Source: Pseudemcibacter aquimaris (GTDB taxonomy: Bacteria > Pseudomonadota > Alphaproteobacteria > Sphingomonadales > Emcibacteraceae). From it: a stretch of DNA of 64,000 nt. The notes beneath the pieces were generated by a model. That model made no database searches. It had not been told where the DNA came from and was given only the letters and a program-made list of their open reading frames with translations. Both the position numbers and the translations under genes were made by a program. The stretch covers positions 1,116,001-1,180,000 of the forward strand of contig NZ_CP079800.1 in assembly GCF_028869115.1 (NCBI RefSeq), written 5' to 3'. Below, in pieces: positions 18,283 to 26,628 of the stretch. The stretch's first letter is position 1, and every line of letters starts with the position of its first letter.

Positions 18283-19503
18283 ATGGCACATAATAAACAA
18301 CAATTGTTGCGACATTTATCAATCAAACTTATTTTTTCTGCACTGATTATTATGTTTTTTGCAGCGGGTAACGCTTTCGCTGCTGGTCCTGTTGTGACTG
18401 ATGTGCGCTTTGGCGGTGATCAGCAAAAAACAAGGTTTGTTATTGAAATGACAGGCAATAGCGCGTTTCGCACCTTTACTCTTGCCAACCCGAACAGAAT
18501 TGTTATCGACCTTGATGAAGTTGAATGGAAAATTGGCCCTGGTGGTGCAACAGGTAAGGGGTTAATTAATAACTACCGGTATGGCCTTTATATGCCGGGG
18601 ACATCACGTGTGGTGCTTGATCTTAAAAATCCGGTAAAAATTTCAAATTCATTTATCATTAGTGGCAAAAACGGCAAACCAAACAGGCTTGTTTTCGATT
18701 TTGAACGCGTTTCACAATCGGCTTTTACAGCAAGTGTTGCAAAACCATCGGTACAGGCACAAAGAGTTGCGACGACAAGGAAACCGTCAAATGTACCATC
18801 CAATGGCAAAAAGATAATTGTACTTGATCCCGGTCACGGGGGGCATGATCCTGGCAATCTTGGCGGTGTAAAGGTGAACGGCATTTCCGAGAAAAACGTC
18901 ACGATCTCAGCGTCACGCAACATTAAAAAAATATTAGAAGCATCCGGTCGTTATAAAGTTATAATGACACGGAACCGCGATGTATTCTTGAAATTACGTG
19001 ACCGAAGTCGTGTTGCGCATGTGAATAATGCGGACCTTTTTATATCTATTCATGCTGATGCGTTTAGAAGCCCGGATGTCAGGGGGGCGACAATTTATAC
19101 CCTTACTGAAAAAGCATCCGACCGTGAAGCAGCCAAGCTCGCCGCGCGTGAGAATAAATCTGATGTGATTGCCGGTGTTGATCTTCAGGATGAAACTGAT
19201 GTCGTTCAAAATATTCTTATCGACTTGGTGAAACAAGAAACAATGAATCTCTCGAACAGATACGCTCAGGAACTTTCAAAAGAGCTTAAAAAATCAATTC
19301 GTGTTAGAAAAAGAAGTCATCGTTCAGCGGGGTTTGCTGTTCTTAAAGGGATTGATGTGCCATCTGTTTTAATTGAAATGGGATACTTAACCAACCCAAC
19401 GGATGCGAAACTATTAATGCAAAAAGAAACCCATGAAAAAATCGGAAATGCGATCCTCAAAGCGACGGATAAGTATTTCCAACAAAATTTCGCGTATAAT
19501 TAG
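18283..19503 (+). CDS. amiC: N-acetylmuramoyl-L-alanine amidase, periplasmic, AMIN plus Amidase_3
   Basis: Zinc amidase that cleaves the bond between MurNAc and the peptide stem to split septal peptidoglycan. A signal peptide (residues about 12-34, ending AFAA) is followed by an AMIN targeting domain (about 36-140) and, after a linker, the Amidase_3 domain from IIVLDPGHGGHDPG to the end. Zinc ligands are seen in DPGHGG and in LFISIHADAF; the catalytic Glu is in VLIEMGYLTN. The frame begins at TTG 18280, but ATG 18283 is taken as the start. In alphaproteobacteria the amidase gene is typically next to PBP1A, as here. AmiC is used as the family name; orthology to a particular E. coli paralogue is not implied. 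Confidence 0.9.
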   Translation: MAHNKQQLLRHLSIKLIFSALIIMFFAAGNAFAAGPVVTDVRFGGDQQKTRFVIEMTGNSAFRTFTLANPNRIVIDLDEVEWKIGPGGATGKGLINNYRYGLYMPGTSRVVLDLKNPVKISNSFIISGKNGKPNRLVFDFERVSQSAFTASVAKPSVQAQRVATTRKPSNVPSNGKKIIVLDPGHGGHDPGNLGGVKVNGISEKNVTISASRNIKKILEASGRYKVIMTRNRDVFLKLRDRSRVAHVNNADLFISIHADAFRSPDVRGATIYTLTEKASDREAAKLAARENKSDVIAGVDLQDETDVVQNILIDLVKQETMNLSNRYAQELSKELKKSIRVRKRSHRSAGFAVLKGIDVPSVLIEMGYLTNPTDAKLLMQKETHEKIGNAILKATDKYFQQNFAYN

Positions 19504-19542
19504 TTGAATATATACGCGAATTCACTTGATTGTGCCTTAAGG

Positions 19543-19572
19543 TTGTCATAATTTGCGCCTAAATTCTATACT
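19543..19572 (+). promoter_or_regulatory. Candidate promoter of the PBP1A gene
   Basis: TTGTCA (19543-19548) and TATACT (19567-19572), each 5 of 6 to consensus, with an 18-bp spacer. The predicted transcript start near 19579 would leave a leader of only about 15 nt before the GTG start. Confidence 0.55.
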
Positions 19573-19593
19573 GTTAATAAACATGACGAAGCG

Positions 19594-22074
19594 GTGGATA
19601 GCGAATTGTCGAGGAAATGGAAAAATATATTAGGCGGCCTTGCCGTCTTTACGCTACTGAGCGGCATTATCGCAGTGGTTGGTGGATTATATATTTTATA
19701 CTCATTTGGACGTGATCTTCCTGATTATAAACAGCTCGCGGATTATGAACCGCCGGTGGTAAGCCGTGTTTATGCTGGTGACGGTAGCTTGATTAAAGAA
19801 TATGCCCGTGAAAAGCGCTTATTTGTTCCGATTAATGCCATTCCGCCAAAAGTAATTCAGGCTTTTCTTTCTGCCGAAGATCAAAACTTTTACACACATA
19901 TTGGTATCGATTTTAAGGGATTACTGCGTGCGGTTCTTGTTAATGTAAAAAATGTCATAACAAACCGTAGGCCGGTTGGCGCATCAACGATCACACAACA
20001 GGTTGCGAAAAACTTTCTTCTTACCAATGAAGTCAGGTTTGAACGTAAAATTAAAGAAGCGATCCTTTCTTACAGGATTGAACAAACATTTTCCAAAGAT
20101 CAGATTTTAGAGCTTTATTTAAATGAAATTTATCTTGGTCAAAACTCATATGGTGTTGCTGCCGCAGCACTTAACTATTTTGGTAAATCACTTGATGAAT
20201 TAGAAGTCCAGGAAATTGCTTATCTCGCAGCGCTTCCGAAAGCACCAAGTAATTATCATCCCGTTAGACGCTATAACAATGCTGTTGGTCGTCGTGATTG
20301 GGTGTTGGGCCGCATGGAAATTGAAGGCTTCATCACCGAGGAAGAAAAACTAGCAGCGCAAAACTTACCACTAGGAACAGTGGAAAGTGGCCGTGCCCGT
20401 ACATTCCAAGCCAATTATTTCGCGGAAGATGTAAGACGCGAGCTTAAAAAAACATATGGTGATGATGAATTATATGGTGGTGGTCTTGCCGTAAGGTCAT
20501 CTCTTTCACCAAGACTTCAGGCAATTGCTGAAAGAGAAATGAAAAATGGTCTTGTGACGTATGACCGTCGTCATGGTTGGCGTGGCCCACTAGGGAATAT
20601 GGATATATTTGCGGCCCCATACCCAACATGGAAAGAAGAATTTATAAAGAAACGCACACCACTTGGTGTTGACAGCTGGCAAGAAGCTGTGGTCGTTGAC
20701 GTTAATGATGAAGTGGCAATCATTGCCACGAAAGAAGCCCTAAAGAATAGTGAAACATTTGAAGCATTACCAAAACAAAGTATTTCCCTTGCTGAAGTAA
20801 AATGGGCGCGTAAATGGCTTCCGGGTGAACGCCGTGGGCCACAGGTTGAATCTGTTACAGAAGTTCTGGCACAAGGTGATATTATTGCCGTTGAGGCTAT
20901 CGAGACGGAAGAACCATCAATTGGTTCTCCTTTCGGGCTTCGTCAAATTCCGGAAATTAATGGTGCGCTTGTGGCGCTTGACCCGCATACGGGTCGTGTA
21001 CTTGCCATGGTTGGTGGGTATGATTTTACCCGCAGCGAATATAACCGTGCAACACAGGCGAAGCGTCAGCCAGGCAGCGCCTTTAAACCATTTGTTTATA
21101 GTGTGGCGCTTGAGCAGGGCTTTACGCCATCAAGTCTAGTGCTTGATGCACCATTCGTGATTGATCAGGGTTACGGTATGGGCAAATGGAAACCGCGCAA
21201 TTCCAGTAATAAATTTTATGGTCCAAGCACATTACGCCTTGGTATTGAAAAATCTCGAAACTTGATGACAGTACGCATTGCACAAAATGTCAAAATGGAA
21301 AATGTAGTTGAGGTCGCTGAACGTTTCGGTATCACAGAAGATATGCCGGATTTGCTTTCCATGTCGCTTGGTGCGGGTGAAACTACGTTACTTGATCTAA
21401 CGGCGGCGTACGGGATGATCGTTAATGGTGGTAAAAAAATTGAACCATCCCTGATTGACCGCATTCAGGACCGGTATGGTAATACAATTTACCGTCATGA
21501 TGACCGTGCATGTGTTGGCTGTGTATCCGAAGAATGGCAATATCAAAATTCGCCGGAATTACCGGACGAACGTGATGATGTTCTTGATCCTGTAACATCT
21601 TACCAGTTGGTTTCTATGATGGAAGGGGTTGTGCAGCGTGGTACGGGCGTTCGTATTCGTGCGCTTCGTCGTCCGCTTGCGGGAAAAACTGGTACAACCG
21701 ATGACAGCTTTGATACATGGTTTGTTGGCTTCTCCCCTGACATGGTGGTCGGTGTGTTTGTCGGTTTTGATGCGCCGCGTTCCCTTGGTCGTGGGGAAGA
21801 GGGCTCATCAGTAGCCGTTCCGATTTTCCGTGATTTTATGCGCGATGCGCTTAAGGACGAGGCACCAACGCCATTCCGTATTCCAGAAGGCGTGCGTCTC
21901 GTGCGTGTTGATGCAACAACAGGGCAATTGGCCGGGGCAGGCGCGAAAAACACAATCCTTGAAGCATTCCGTCAGGGATCATTCCCGACGAAAAATGCAC
22001 AAGTACTTGACGGATTTAATTCATTGGTGCAAACAAAGACCAAACTTAACACCGGAACCGGTGGTATTTATTAA
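19594..22074 (+). CDS. mrcA: Penicillin-binding protein 1A (bifunctional transglycosylase/transpeptidase)
   Basis: Class A PBP of 826 aa that polymerises glycan strands and cross-links peptides. An N-terminal membrane anchor spans residues about 14-37. The glycosyltransferase domain has the catalytic Glu at residue 95 (LSAEDQNFYTHIGID), then STITQQVAKN. An OB-like insert (about 310-450) separates it from the transpeptidase domain, where SxxK is S495-K498, SxN is S554-R-N556 and KTG is 698-700. The start is a GTG; the only nearby ATG (19583) is out of frame. It follows the amidase gene by 90 bp and precedes prfB, an order common in alphaproteobacteria. Confidence 0.95.
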   Translation: MDSELSRKWKNILGGLAVFTLLSGIIAVVGGLYILYSFGRDLPDYKQLADYEPPVVSRVYAGDGSLIKEYAREKRLFVPINAIPPKVIQAFLSAEDQNFYTHIGIDFKGLLRAVLVNVKNVITNRRPVGASTITQQVAKNFLLTNEVRFERKIKEAILSYRIEQTFSKDQILELYLNEIYLGQNSYGVAAAALNYFGKSLDELEVQEIAYLAALPKAPSNYHPVRRYNNAVGRRDWVLGRMEIEGFITEEEKLAAQNLPLGTVESGRARTFQANYFAEDVRRELKKTYGDDELYGGGLAVRSSLSPRLQAIAEREMKNGLVTYDRRHGWRGPLGNMDIFAAPYPTWKEEFIKKRTPLGVDSWQEAVVVDVNDEVAIIATKEALKNSETFEALPKQSISLAEVKWARKWLPGERRGPQVESVTEVLAQGDIIAVEAIETEEPSIGSPFGLRQIPEINGALVALDPHTGRVLAMVGGYDFTRSEYNRATQAKRQPGSAFKPFVYSVALEQGFTPSSLVLDAPFVIDQGYGMGKWKPRNSSNKFYGPSTLRLGIEKSRNLMTVRIAQNVKMENVVEVAERFGITEDMPDLLSMSLGAGETTLLDLTAAYGMIVNGGKKIEPSLIDRIQDRYGNTIYRHDDRACVGCVSEEWQYQNSPELPDERDDVLDPVTSYQLVSMMEGVVQRGTGVRIRALRRPLAGKTGTTDDSFDTWFVGFSPDMVVGVFVGFDAPRSLGRGEEGSSVAVPIFRDFMRDALKDEAPTPFRIPEGVRLVRVDATTGQLAGAGAKNTILEAFRQGSFPTKNAQVLDGFNSLVQTKTKLNTGTGGIY

Positions 22075-22103
22075 TCATAAAAATAAATTTAGGTCTTTAT
22101 TTC

Positions 22104-23232
22104 ATGAAAGCTGAAATTCAAAATTCTGTTGATAAAATCAAGCAGTCCTTGGAGCTGCTGAGGAGGCATCTTTGACTGGGACATCGCACTTGACAGATAC
22201 GATGAATTAACCGCCCTTTCTGAAGATCCAACCCTTTGGGATAACCCATCAAACGCCCAGAAATTAATGCAGGAACGCACAAAGCTTGAGCAGGCAATCA
22301 ACCTTTGCCGCGAGGTTGAAGGCGAGCTTAATGATAATATTGAGCTAATAGAGCTTGGTGAGATGGAAGAAGATGATGAAATCATCGCAGAAGCCGAAGG
22401 AGCAATTCATAAACTTACTGAAAAGGCAGAAGAGTTAGAACTGCAAACACTGTTAAGTGGTGAAGCGGATGGCAATGATACCTATCTTGAAATCAATAGT
22501 GGTGCAGGGGGTACAGAAAGCCAAGACTGGGCCAATATGCTGCTTAGGATGTATCAGCGTTGGGCTAACGCACATGGGTGTAAAGTGGAACTAATGGAAA
22601 TGCATAACGGCGAAGAAGCAGGCATTAAATCAGCAACCATTCAAATTAAAGGCGATAATGCATACGGTTGGTTAAAAACCGAAAGCGGCGTTCACCGCTT
22701 GGTACGAATTTCACCGTATGACAGTAACGCACGAAGACATACAAGTTTTGCCAGTGTATGGGTCTATCCGGTGATTGACGATAATTTTGAGGTAGAGGTC
22801 AACGAAGGTGACCTAAGGATTGATACTTACCGTGCGTCCGGCGCAGGCGGGCAGCACGTGAACACAACCGATAGTGCCGTTCGTATTACCCATATCCCAA
22901 CCAATATTGTGGTACAGTGCCAAAATGACCGTTCACAACATAAGAACCGTGCAACAGCGATGAATATGTTAAAAGCGCGCCTTTATGAAGCCGAGCTTCA
23001 ACGCCGTGAGGAAGAGGCCAACGCAGAACACGCCGGAAAAACAGAAATCGGCTGGGGTCATCAAATCAGGTCATACGTGCTACAACCATACCAAATGGTG
23101 AAAGATTTACGCACAGGCGTCGAAAGTGGCCAACCAGATAAAGTGCTTGATGGTGATCTTGATCCATTCTTAAATGCTGCTCTCGCCGCAAGAGTGCACG
23201 GCACGACCGAAGAGGTCGAGGATATAGAATAG
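22104..23232 (+). CDS. prfB: Peptide chain release factor 2, with programmed +1 frameshift
   Basis: Release factor 2 recognises UGA and UAA and triggers peptide release. Codons 1-23 run from ATG 22104 to CTT 22170-22172, followed by in-frame TGA at 22173-22175. Ribosomes must slip +1 so that GAC (22174-22176) is read next. The slip site CTT TGA C, with AGGAGG at 22161-22166 one codon upstream of CTT, matches the classical autoregulatory RF2 site. The joined product is about 375 aa. GGQ lies at 248-250 ([11 protein letters not shown]), and the stop-recognition tripeptide is SPY rather than E. coli SPF, as is usual in this class. Annotating only the downstream frame would truncate the protein. 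Confidence 0.96.
22161..22176 (+). promoter_or_regulatory. Programmed +1 frameshift site of prfB
   Basis: AGGAGG (22161-22166) serves as internal Shine-Dalgarno, CAT is the spacer codon, and CTT TGA C (22170-22176) is the slip site. Low RF2 delays termination at UGA and favours the shift, giving feedback control of RF2 level. Confidence 0.93.
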
Positions 23233-23256
23233 ATTTTTAAATTGGGGAAAACGGTC

Positions 23257-23313
23257 ATGAATATTCAAATAGGTATTTCTTTCATATTTAGAACGGAACG
23301 CCCTTATTCATGA
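23257..23313 (+). CDS. Short leader ORF overlapping the next start codon
   Basis: An 18-codon frame with ATG preceded by GGGGAA at a good distance, ending in TGA that overlaps the ATG of the 272-aa gene (ATGA at 23310-23313). The downstream gene has no clear ribosome-binding site of its own, so translational coupling through this leader is plausible. It may also be chance; no homologue is recognised. Confidence 0.35.
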   Translation: MNIQIGISFIFRTERPYS

Positions 23314-24128
23314 GTGTAGGAAAAGAAACTAATCTATTAAAAAAGAATAATAATTTTTCCTTTGAAAAATATTATTTAGATATGGTGACATCAGAAGGTC
23401 AGTATATCATAGGATATGCCGCGAAATTAAAATATGGTTCATTTACACTTGGATATGCTTCAACAATTCACCATGCGGATATTGATGGGATCAATCAAGG
23501 TCCGGTATTATATTCATCCGAAATGCCAATAATTCAAGATGATAGTATTTACTGGAAAAATTGCAAGTTGGGTATTGATGGAAAATGGAATCAAAAATCT
23601 GAATCTTTTCAGCATACACTATTAGATAATTCATCAGGTTCTGTTCAATGGGAATGTTTGCAAAACAAAGCTGAAGTCACAATAAAAACAAATTCAGGAA
23701 AAAGTTATGAAGGATTAGGTTATTCTGAATTTTTGAAGATGACATTAAAACCATGGGAAATTGGCCTTAAAATACTCTATTGGGGAAGATATGTATCTGA
23801 AACTAATTCTATTGTCTGGATTGAATGGCAGGGTAAAAAACCTCTTATTCTTTTGAATTTTAATGGTCAGATAATGACAGGGGCCAAAATATCAGATCAA
23901 TTAATTGAATGTGATGAATTTTCACTTGCTTTAAAACAAAAAGAGATAATTCGTAGTGGCAATTTGGGAAATACAGTTCTCTCTAAAATACCACCTGTAT
24001 TAAGAGTTGCACCATTGGAAATGTTAAATGTAATTGAAGAAAAATATCTGAGCCAAGGTACCTTAGATTTAAATGGTAATTATCAAGATATAGGATGGGT
24101 AATACATGAAAAAGTCACCTGGCCATAA
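23310..24128 (+). CDS. Uncharacterised beta-rich protein, possibly CrtC/AttH lipocalin-like
   Basis: The 272-aa product is not firmly recognised. It has no signal peptide or membrane segment, is rich in aromatic residues and predicted strands, and contains the central segment GYSEFLKMTLKPWEIGLKI followed by LYWGRYVSETNSIVWIEWQG. That pattern (Gly-Tyr, Pro-Trp, Trp-Gly-Arg-Tyr/Phe, then a Trp-rich strand) recalls the second half of CrtC/AttH-type double-lipocalin proteins, which include carotenoid 1,2-hydratases; the resemblance is weak. The gene overlaps the next by 23 bp, so the two are co-transcribed and probably act together, perhaps on a lipid. It is visibly more A+T-rich than its neighbours, with many ATA and TTA codons. 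Confidence 0.5.
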   Translation: MSVGKETNLLKKNNNFSFEKYYLDMVTSEGQYIIGYAAKLKYGSFTLGYASTIHHADIDGINQGPVLYSSEMPIIQDDSIYWKNCKLGIDGKWNQKSESFQHTLLDNSSGSVQWECLQNKAEVTIKTNSGKSYEGLGYSEFLKMTLKPWEIGLKILYWGRYVSETNSIVWIEWQGKKPLILLNFNGQIMTGAKISDQLIECDEFSLALKQKEIIRSGNLGNTVLSKIPPVLRVAPLEMLNVIEEKYLSQGTLDLNGNYQDIGWVIHEKVTWP

Positions 24129-26061
24129 TTTTTATAATTATATTGGAAAATTCTTATATGGGGCGATATTTGTTGTTGTTTTACCTGCATATCTAATTTT
24201 TTGGGAAAAGAACCTAGGGCACCTGAATTTACCTACTGTTCCTAATATTCCTTACTTAGGAGAGATGTTAGTATTTATTGGTTTTATAATATCAGCATTA
24301 GGCATTCGGGAAATTATGGTCAAAGGTGAAGGACTTCCGATGAATGCATATCCGCCAAAACGGTATGTTACGAGTGGTGCGTTTAAATGGCTTTCTCATC
24401 CAATATATTTTGGATTTTGTTTATTGTGTCTTGGTATTTCATTAAGCTTCGGATGTAGAGGGGGAATTTGGATTATTACTCCAATAGTAATATTAAGTTG
24501 CATGGCACTTGTTTTTGGATATGAGCGACCGTTTTTAATAAAAATTTTTGGCAACATATATTTTGAACATAAACTTACCATTCCTACGGATAGTAATGAA
24601 CAACCAAATATCAAAGATTATTATTCAGTATTACTGTTTGTGTTTCTTCCTTGGCTTGTTTTATATGAAGGCGTAGTGAGTTATATAGGGGTAATTGAAC
24701 CTGTCTTAATATCTTCATTTACCTTTGATGATCGAATGCCTGTGATAGAATTTCTGGGATTGCCTTATGTTCTAACCTATCCGTTAGTTGTTTTTTCTCC
24801 TTTATTGGCAAAATCAAAAAGAAGCTTGAGGCAATTTTCTGTTGCGGGAATTTTTGCAACGATACTAGTGATAATTTTTTATTTAACAGTACCCATTATT
24901 GCAGATTTTCGTGAATTCGAACCTAAAACGATTTGGGGAGAATTAATAGAATTTCAGCAGTCAATTGATAATCCGGCAACTGCTTTTCCGGCTTTTCATG
25001 TGATTTGGGCATTCTTATCCGCAAAACTTCTGAGTGATAGATTTCCAAATGCCCGAATTTTTATATGGATGATCGCTTGGTTAATTGCGTTGAGTTCGTG
25101 GCTTACAGGAATGCACGCATTATTGGATATAATTTCTGGCGTATTAGTATATGGATTTGTTTCATCGTATCAGCAAGTTTGGGCTGCGATTAGAATAATA
25201 AGTGAAAATCTTGCAAATTCATGGAAAGAATGGCGGGTAGGGCCAATAAGAGTTATTAATCACGCTTTTTATACAGGTTTAGGTGGCGCTGTTTGTATTT
25301 TTTTAAACACGTACATTTTGGGTGAAGAATACTTATTGCCAATATTTATTCTATGCTTTTTTGGAATAGTTATGGCGGGGCTTTGGGGGCAGTATGTTGA
25401 AGGTTCAGAAAAATTAAAACGACCATTTGGTTATTTCGGGAGTATGGTTGGTGCAATAATTGGCGGGATGTTTTTGGATTATTTTTCAGGTTTATCGTGG
25501 TTAACTATAATTGCTGCAATTTGTATTTCGGCACCTTGGGTCCAATCTATAGGAAGAGTTCGTTGTCTTATTCACGGATGTTGTCACGGTAGAAAAACAA
25601 ATGATTTCATCGGGATTAAGATTGATCAAGAAAAATCACGTGTATGTAGTGTTTCCAGCTTAAAAGGTATGCCAATTCATCCAACGCCGATTTATTCGAT
25701 TATCGGTAATTTAATCATTGGATTGATCTTGTTTCGTTTAATGGTAATTGAAACTCAAACATCTATAATAATAGGAATATATTTAATGTTGCTCAGTATA
25801 TTCAGATTTGTAGAAGAAAGTTTCCGGGGAGAGGCCCAAACGTTGATAGTTAATAACCTGACAATTTATCAATGGATTAGTATTGGGCTACTGGTAATAG
25901 GAAGTATATTTACAATGATACCAAGTCAAGTATTGTTAGCGCAGCAATCACTTTTATCTTTTCCCAATAGCTTCGTTGCGATTTCATTTGGTGTAATTGT
26001 AGCGATATTTATGAGTATTGATTTTCCTAACTCGAAGTTTCGTTTTTCAAGACTTACATAA
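24106..26061 (+). CDS. Polytopic membrane fusion: ICMT-like methyltransferase, PAP2-like and Lgt-like domains
   Basis: A 651-aa membrane protein built of three modules. Residues about 15-165 resemble isoprenylcysteine-carboxyl-methyltransferase/PEMT-like enzymes (VTSGAFKWLSHPIYFGF at 88-104, and the GYERP and FGNIYFEHKLTIP tail). Residues about 180-360 resemble a PAP2-type phosphatase/phosphotransferase: FPAFH with His298, and SSWLTGMHALLD with His337 and Asp341. Residues about 385-610 resemble prolipoprotein diacylglyceryl transferase: SIGRVRCLIHGCCHGR at 481-496, HPTPIY at 525-530, RFVEESFRG at 567-575. Each domain names a membrane-lipid reaction, so a lipid-modifying role is likely; the substrate is unknown. 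It shares its A+T-rich composition with the upstream partner. Confidence 0.68.
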   Translation: MKKSPGHNFYNYIGKFLYGAIFVVVLPAYLIFWEKNLGHLNLPTVPNIPYLGEMLVFIGFIISALGIREIMVKGEGLPMNAYPPKRYVTSGAFKWLSHPIYFGFCLLCLGISLSFGCRGGIWIITPIVILSCMALVFGYERPFLIKIFGNIYFEHKLTIPTDSNEQPNIKDYYSVLLFVFLPWLVLYEGVVSYIGVIEPVLISSFTFDDRMPVIEFLGLPYVLTYPLVVFSPLLAKSKRSLRQFSVAGIFATILVIIFYLTVPIIADFREFEPKTIWGELIEFQQSIDNPATAFPAFHVIWAFLSAKLLSDRFPNARIFIWMIAWLIALSSWLTGMHALLDIISGVLVYGFVSSYQQVWAAIRIISENLANSWKEWRVGPIRVINHAFYTGLGGAVCIFLNTYILGEEYLLPIFILCFFGIVMAGLWGQYVEGSEKLKRPFGYFGSMVGAIIGGMFLDYFSGLSWLTIIAAICISAPWVQSIGRVRCLIHGCCHGRKTNDFIGIKIDQEKSRVCSVSSLKGMPIHPTPIYSIIGNLIIGLILFRLMVIETQTSIIIGIYLMLLSIFRFVEESFRGEAQTLIVNNLTIYQWISIGLLVIGSIFTMIPSQVLLAQQSLLSFPNSFVAISFGVIVAIFMSIDFPNSKFRFSRLT

Positions 26062-26074
26062 TATTTTTGGACAT

Positions 26075-26098
26075 AAAAAACGGGCCAAGAGGCCCGTT
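26075..26098 (-). terminator. Rho-independent terminator of the M23-bactofilin operon
   Basis: Stem AACGGGCC/GGCCCGTT (26079-26086 with 26091-26098), 4-nt loop, and a run of U on the minus strand (TTTTTTATG counting the stem end). It lies between the convergent fusion gene and bactofilin gene and has no U tract on the plus strand. Confidence 0.88.
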
Positions 26099-26124
26099 CG
26101 TAAAATCGTATGATTTAAGATAAA

Positions 26125-26628
26125 TTAAATCAGATCAACAAGGTCTTTCTTGTCTTCTTTAGGTTCTTCTTTTTTCGGCTCTTTATTTGCTGACATTACT
26201 TTTTGTGCATTGCTTGCGGCTGGTTGTGCGCTTTGATGGGATAGGTTCCCTTCGATGTAGGCGCCAGCCTCGATGCTTAGTGTCTGATGGCAAATGTCAC
26301 CGGTTAGTTTTGCTGTTTTTTCAAGACGGACACTGCGGCCAGTGATGCTGCCTTTTACGGTGCCTTTAACGACCACATCGTCGGCATTTACCTTGCCATT
26401 TACGCTACCGTTTTCACCAACAGTCAGGTTTTTACTTTTAACGTCACCCTCGATAGTGCCGTCGATTTGGATTTCGCCTGCTGTGCTGACGTTACCTTTA
26501 ATAATTACGTCTGAACTGATGATGGATGGAATTGAATTTGTAGGTGGTCTCATTGATCTTGTGTCCCTTGACTGTGATGGTGTTGGGCTATTATGCGTCG
26601 TATTTGTGTTCTTTGATTTTTTGAACAT
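26125..26628 (-). CDS. Bactofilin (polymer-forming cytoskeletal protein)
   Basis: Self-assembling, nucleotide-independent cytoskeletal protein of 167 aa. The central bactofilin domain (residues about 35-130) is a right-handed beta-helix with a period visible as repeated short hydrophobic strands (SDVIIKGNVSTAGEIQIDG, NLTVGENGSVNGKVNADD). It is flanked by disordered ends: a polar Ser/Thr/Pro-rich N-terminus and a Lys/Glu-rich C-terminus. It overlaps the 3' end of the M23 peptidase gene by 38 bp. In several alphaproteobacteria bactofilin recruits just such a membrane-anchored M23 peptidase (LmdC) to shape the cell or a stalk, so this pair is a morphogenetic module. The pairing is known; its role here is inferred. 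Confidence 0.92.
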   Translation of the reverse strand: MFKKSKNTNTTHNSPTPSQSRDTRSMRPPTNSIPSIISSDVIIKGNVSTAGEIQIDGTIEGDVKSKNLTVGENGSVNGKVNADDVVVKGTVKGSITGRSVRLEKTAKLTGDICHQTLSIEAGAYIEGNLSHQSAQPAASNAQKVMSANKEPKKEEPKEDKKDLVDLI

